From Puia sp. (lineage in GTDB: Bacteria; Bacteroidota; Bacteroidia; Chitinophagales; Chitinophagaceae), in NCBI GenBank assembly GCA_031292515.1, contig JARLGZ010000034.1:119120-183119 (forward strand): 64,000 nt of DNA. The letters are read 5' to 3'. The position numbers were made by a program, and so were the translations under genes. This document shows, piece by piece, positions 63,881 to 64,000 of this stretch. The stretch's first letter is position 1, and each line of letters begins with the position of its first letter. Under the pieces are notes generated by a model. The model had not been told where the DNA came from, made no database searches, and saw only the letters and a program-made list of their open reading frames with translations.

Positions 63881-64000
63881 GTCAGTTTAAAATTTTCGTA
63901 AATTTAAACTGATAAACATGGAAAAGCAATCATTCGATTTTGAAACATTCAAAAAGCAGGCAGCCAGCCGGATCAAGAACGGCGAGACGCTGCTGGGTAA
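63881..64000 (+). mobile_element. IS256-type insertion sequence, left end (partial)
   Basis: The element's left end lies near 63881 (GTCAGTTTAAAATTTTCG), followed by a transposase gene. TCAGTTTAAA (63882-63891) and TTTAAACTGA (63903-63912) form a 10-bp hairpin before the ATG. The right end and target duplication are outside the window, so the exact border is not proven. Confidence 0.7.
63918..64000 (+). CDS. IS256-family transposase (N-terminal fragment, cut by window end)
   Basis: Starts at ATG 63918 and runs off the window. The first 27 residues (MEKQSFDFETFKKQAASRIK, then NGETLLG) match the start of IS256/mutator-type transposases, where a LEEFKKQA-like helix leads to KSLTGKDG. No catalytic DDE residues are visible yet. 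Its position inside the disrupted gene explains the broken frame next to it. Confidence 0.7.
   Translation, partial: MEKQSFDFETFKKQAASRIKNGETLLG

Noticed and set aside
52840..64000. A second copy of the tRNA-Pro end marking the island's right border
   Set aside because: I looked for the T-arm and acceptor end downstream in the window and did not find one; the border must be outside.

Overview
The window comes from a member of the Bacteroidota, most likely the Chitinophagaceae (inferred from protein content, not from a marker gene). Evidence: two LytS-type histidine kinase/LytTR regulator pairs, roughly 800-residue MacB/FtsX-like permeases without a local ATPase, a DUF5686 outer-membrane protein, an AsmA giant, a DUF6799 protein, frequent lipoproteins and Sec signals ending in SAQ-type sites, and Bacteroidota promoters of the TTTG-N(16-20)-TAnnTTTG type. 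GC is moderate (near 50%) up to about 52.8 kb and visibly lower in the last 11 kb.

Region 1 (1-52.7 kb) is chromosome with scattered metabolic and envelope genes. Layout: a lipoprotein and a beta-barrel-like protein (0.1-2.9 kb); a ribonucleoside/ribose salvage operon of ribokinase, GRP-type sugar transporter and secreted nucleoside hydrolase (2.9-6.1 kb, minus); a PQQ dehydrogenase with built-in cytochrome c (6.2-8.4 kb); a scar of three broken genes (8.5-10.5 kb); an IorB-type molybdenum hydroxylase without its iron-sulfur partner (10.6-12.8 kb); LytS/LytTR pair 1; a collagen-like lipoprotein; an FtsX-type permease; AsmA; a TlpA-like thioredoxin protein; LytS/LytTR pair 2; a truncated Skp gene; a serine hydrolase; an ArsR-AHSA1/VOC operon with a very clear operator-promoter; a receiver domain lacking its phospho-Asp; a wrecked S41 peptidase; another permease; a secreted phosphonoacetate-hydrolase-like enzyme; a FabH-like synthase; a fatty acid desaturase; DUF5686; a sigma-region-2-like protein; a subclass B3 metallo-beta-lactamase; and a sugar-oxidation cluster (NHL protein, cytochrome-propeller protein, ThuA protein).

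Region 2 (52.77 kb to the end) is a mobile genomic island at a tRNA-Pro(UGG) gene. A large serine recombinase lies antisense and its last codons read through the tRNA; a 48-residue helical protein and a terminator precede it. The cargo looks like defence or stress genes. A plus-strand cassette encodes a McrB-N/EVE-like/PD-(D/E)XK protein, an unknown helical protein and a second PD-(D/E)XK nuclease. A convergent minus-strand operon encodes a beta-sandwich protein, a GrpE-like protein, a divergent Hsp70 with a long C-terminal extension, a DUF6804-like membrane protein and a second small membrane protein. The first gene of that operon is cut by an IS256-type element that runs off the window. The right end of the island is not in view.

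A window-wide oddity is a large set of short degenerate tandem arrays (9-24 bp units, unrelated between loci), both between genes and in frame inside proteins, in the chromosomal part; I saw none in the island.
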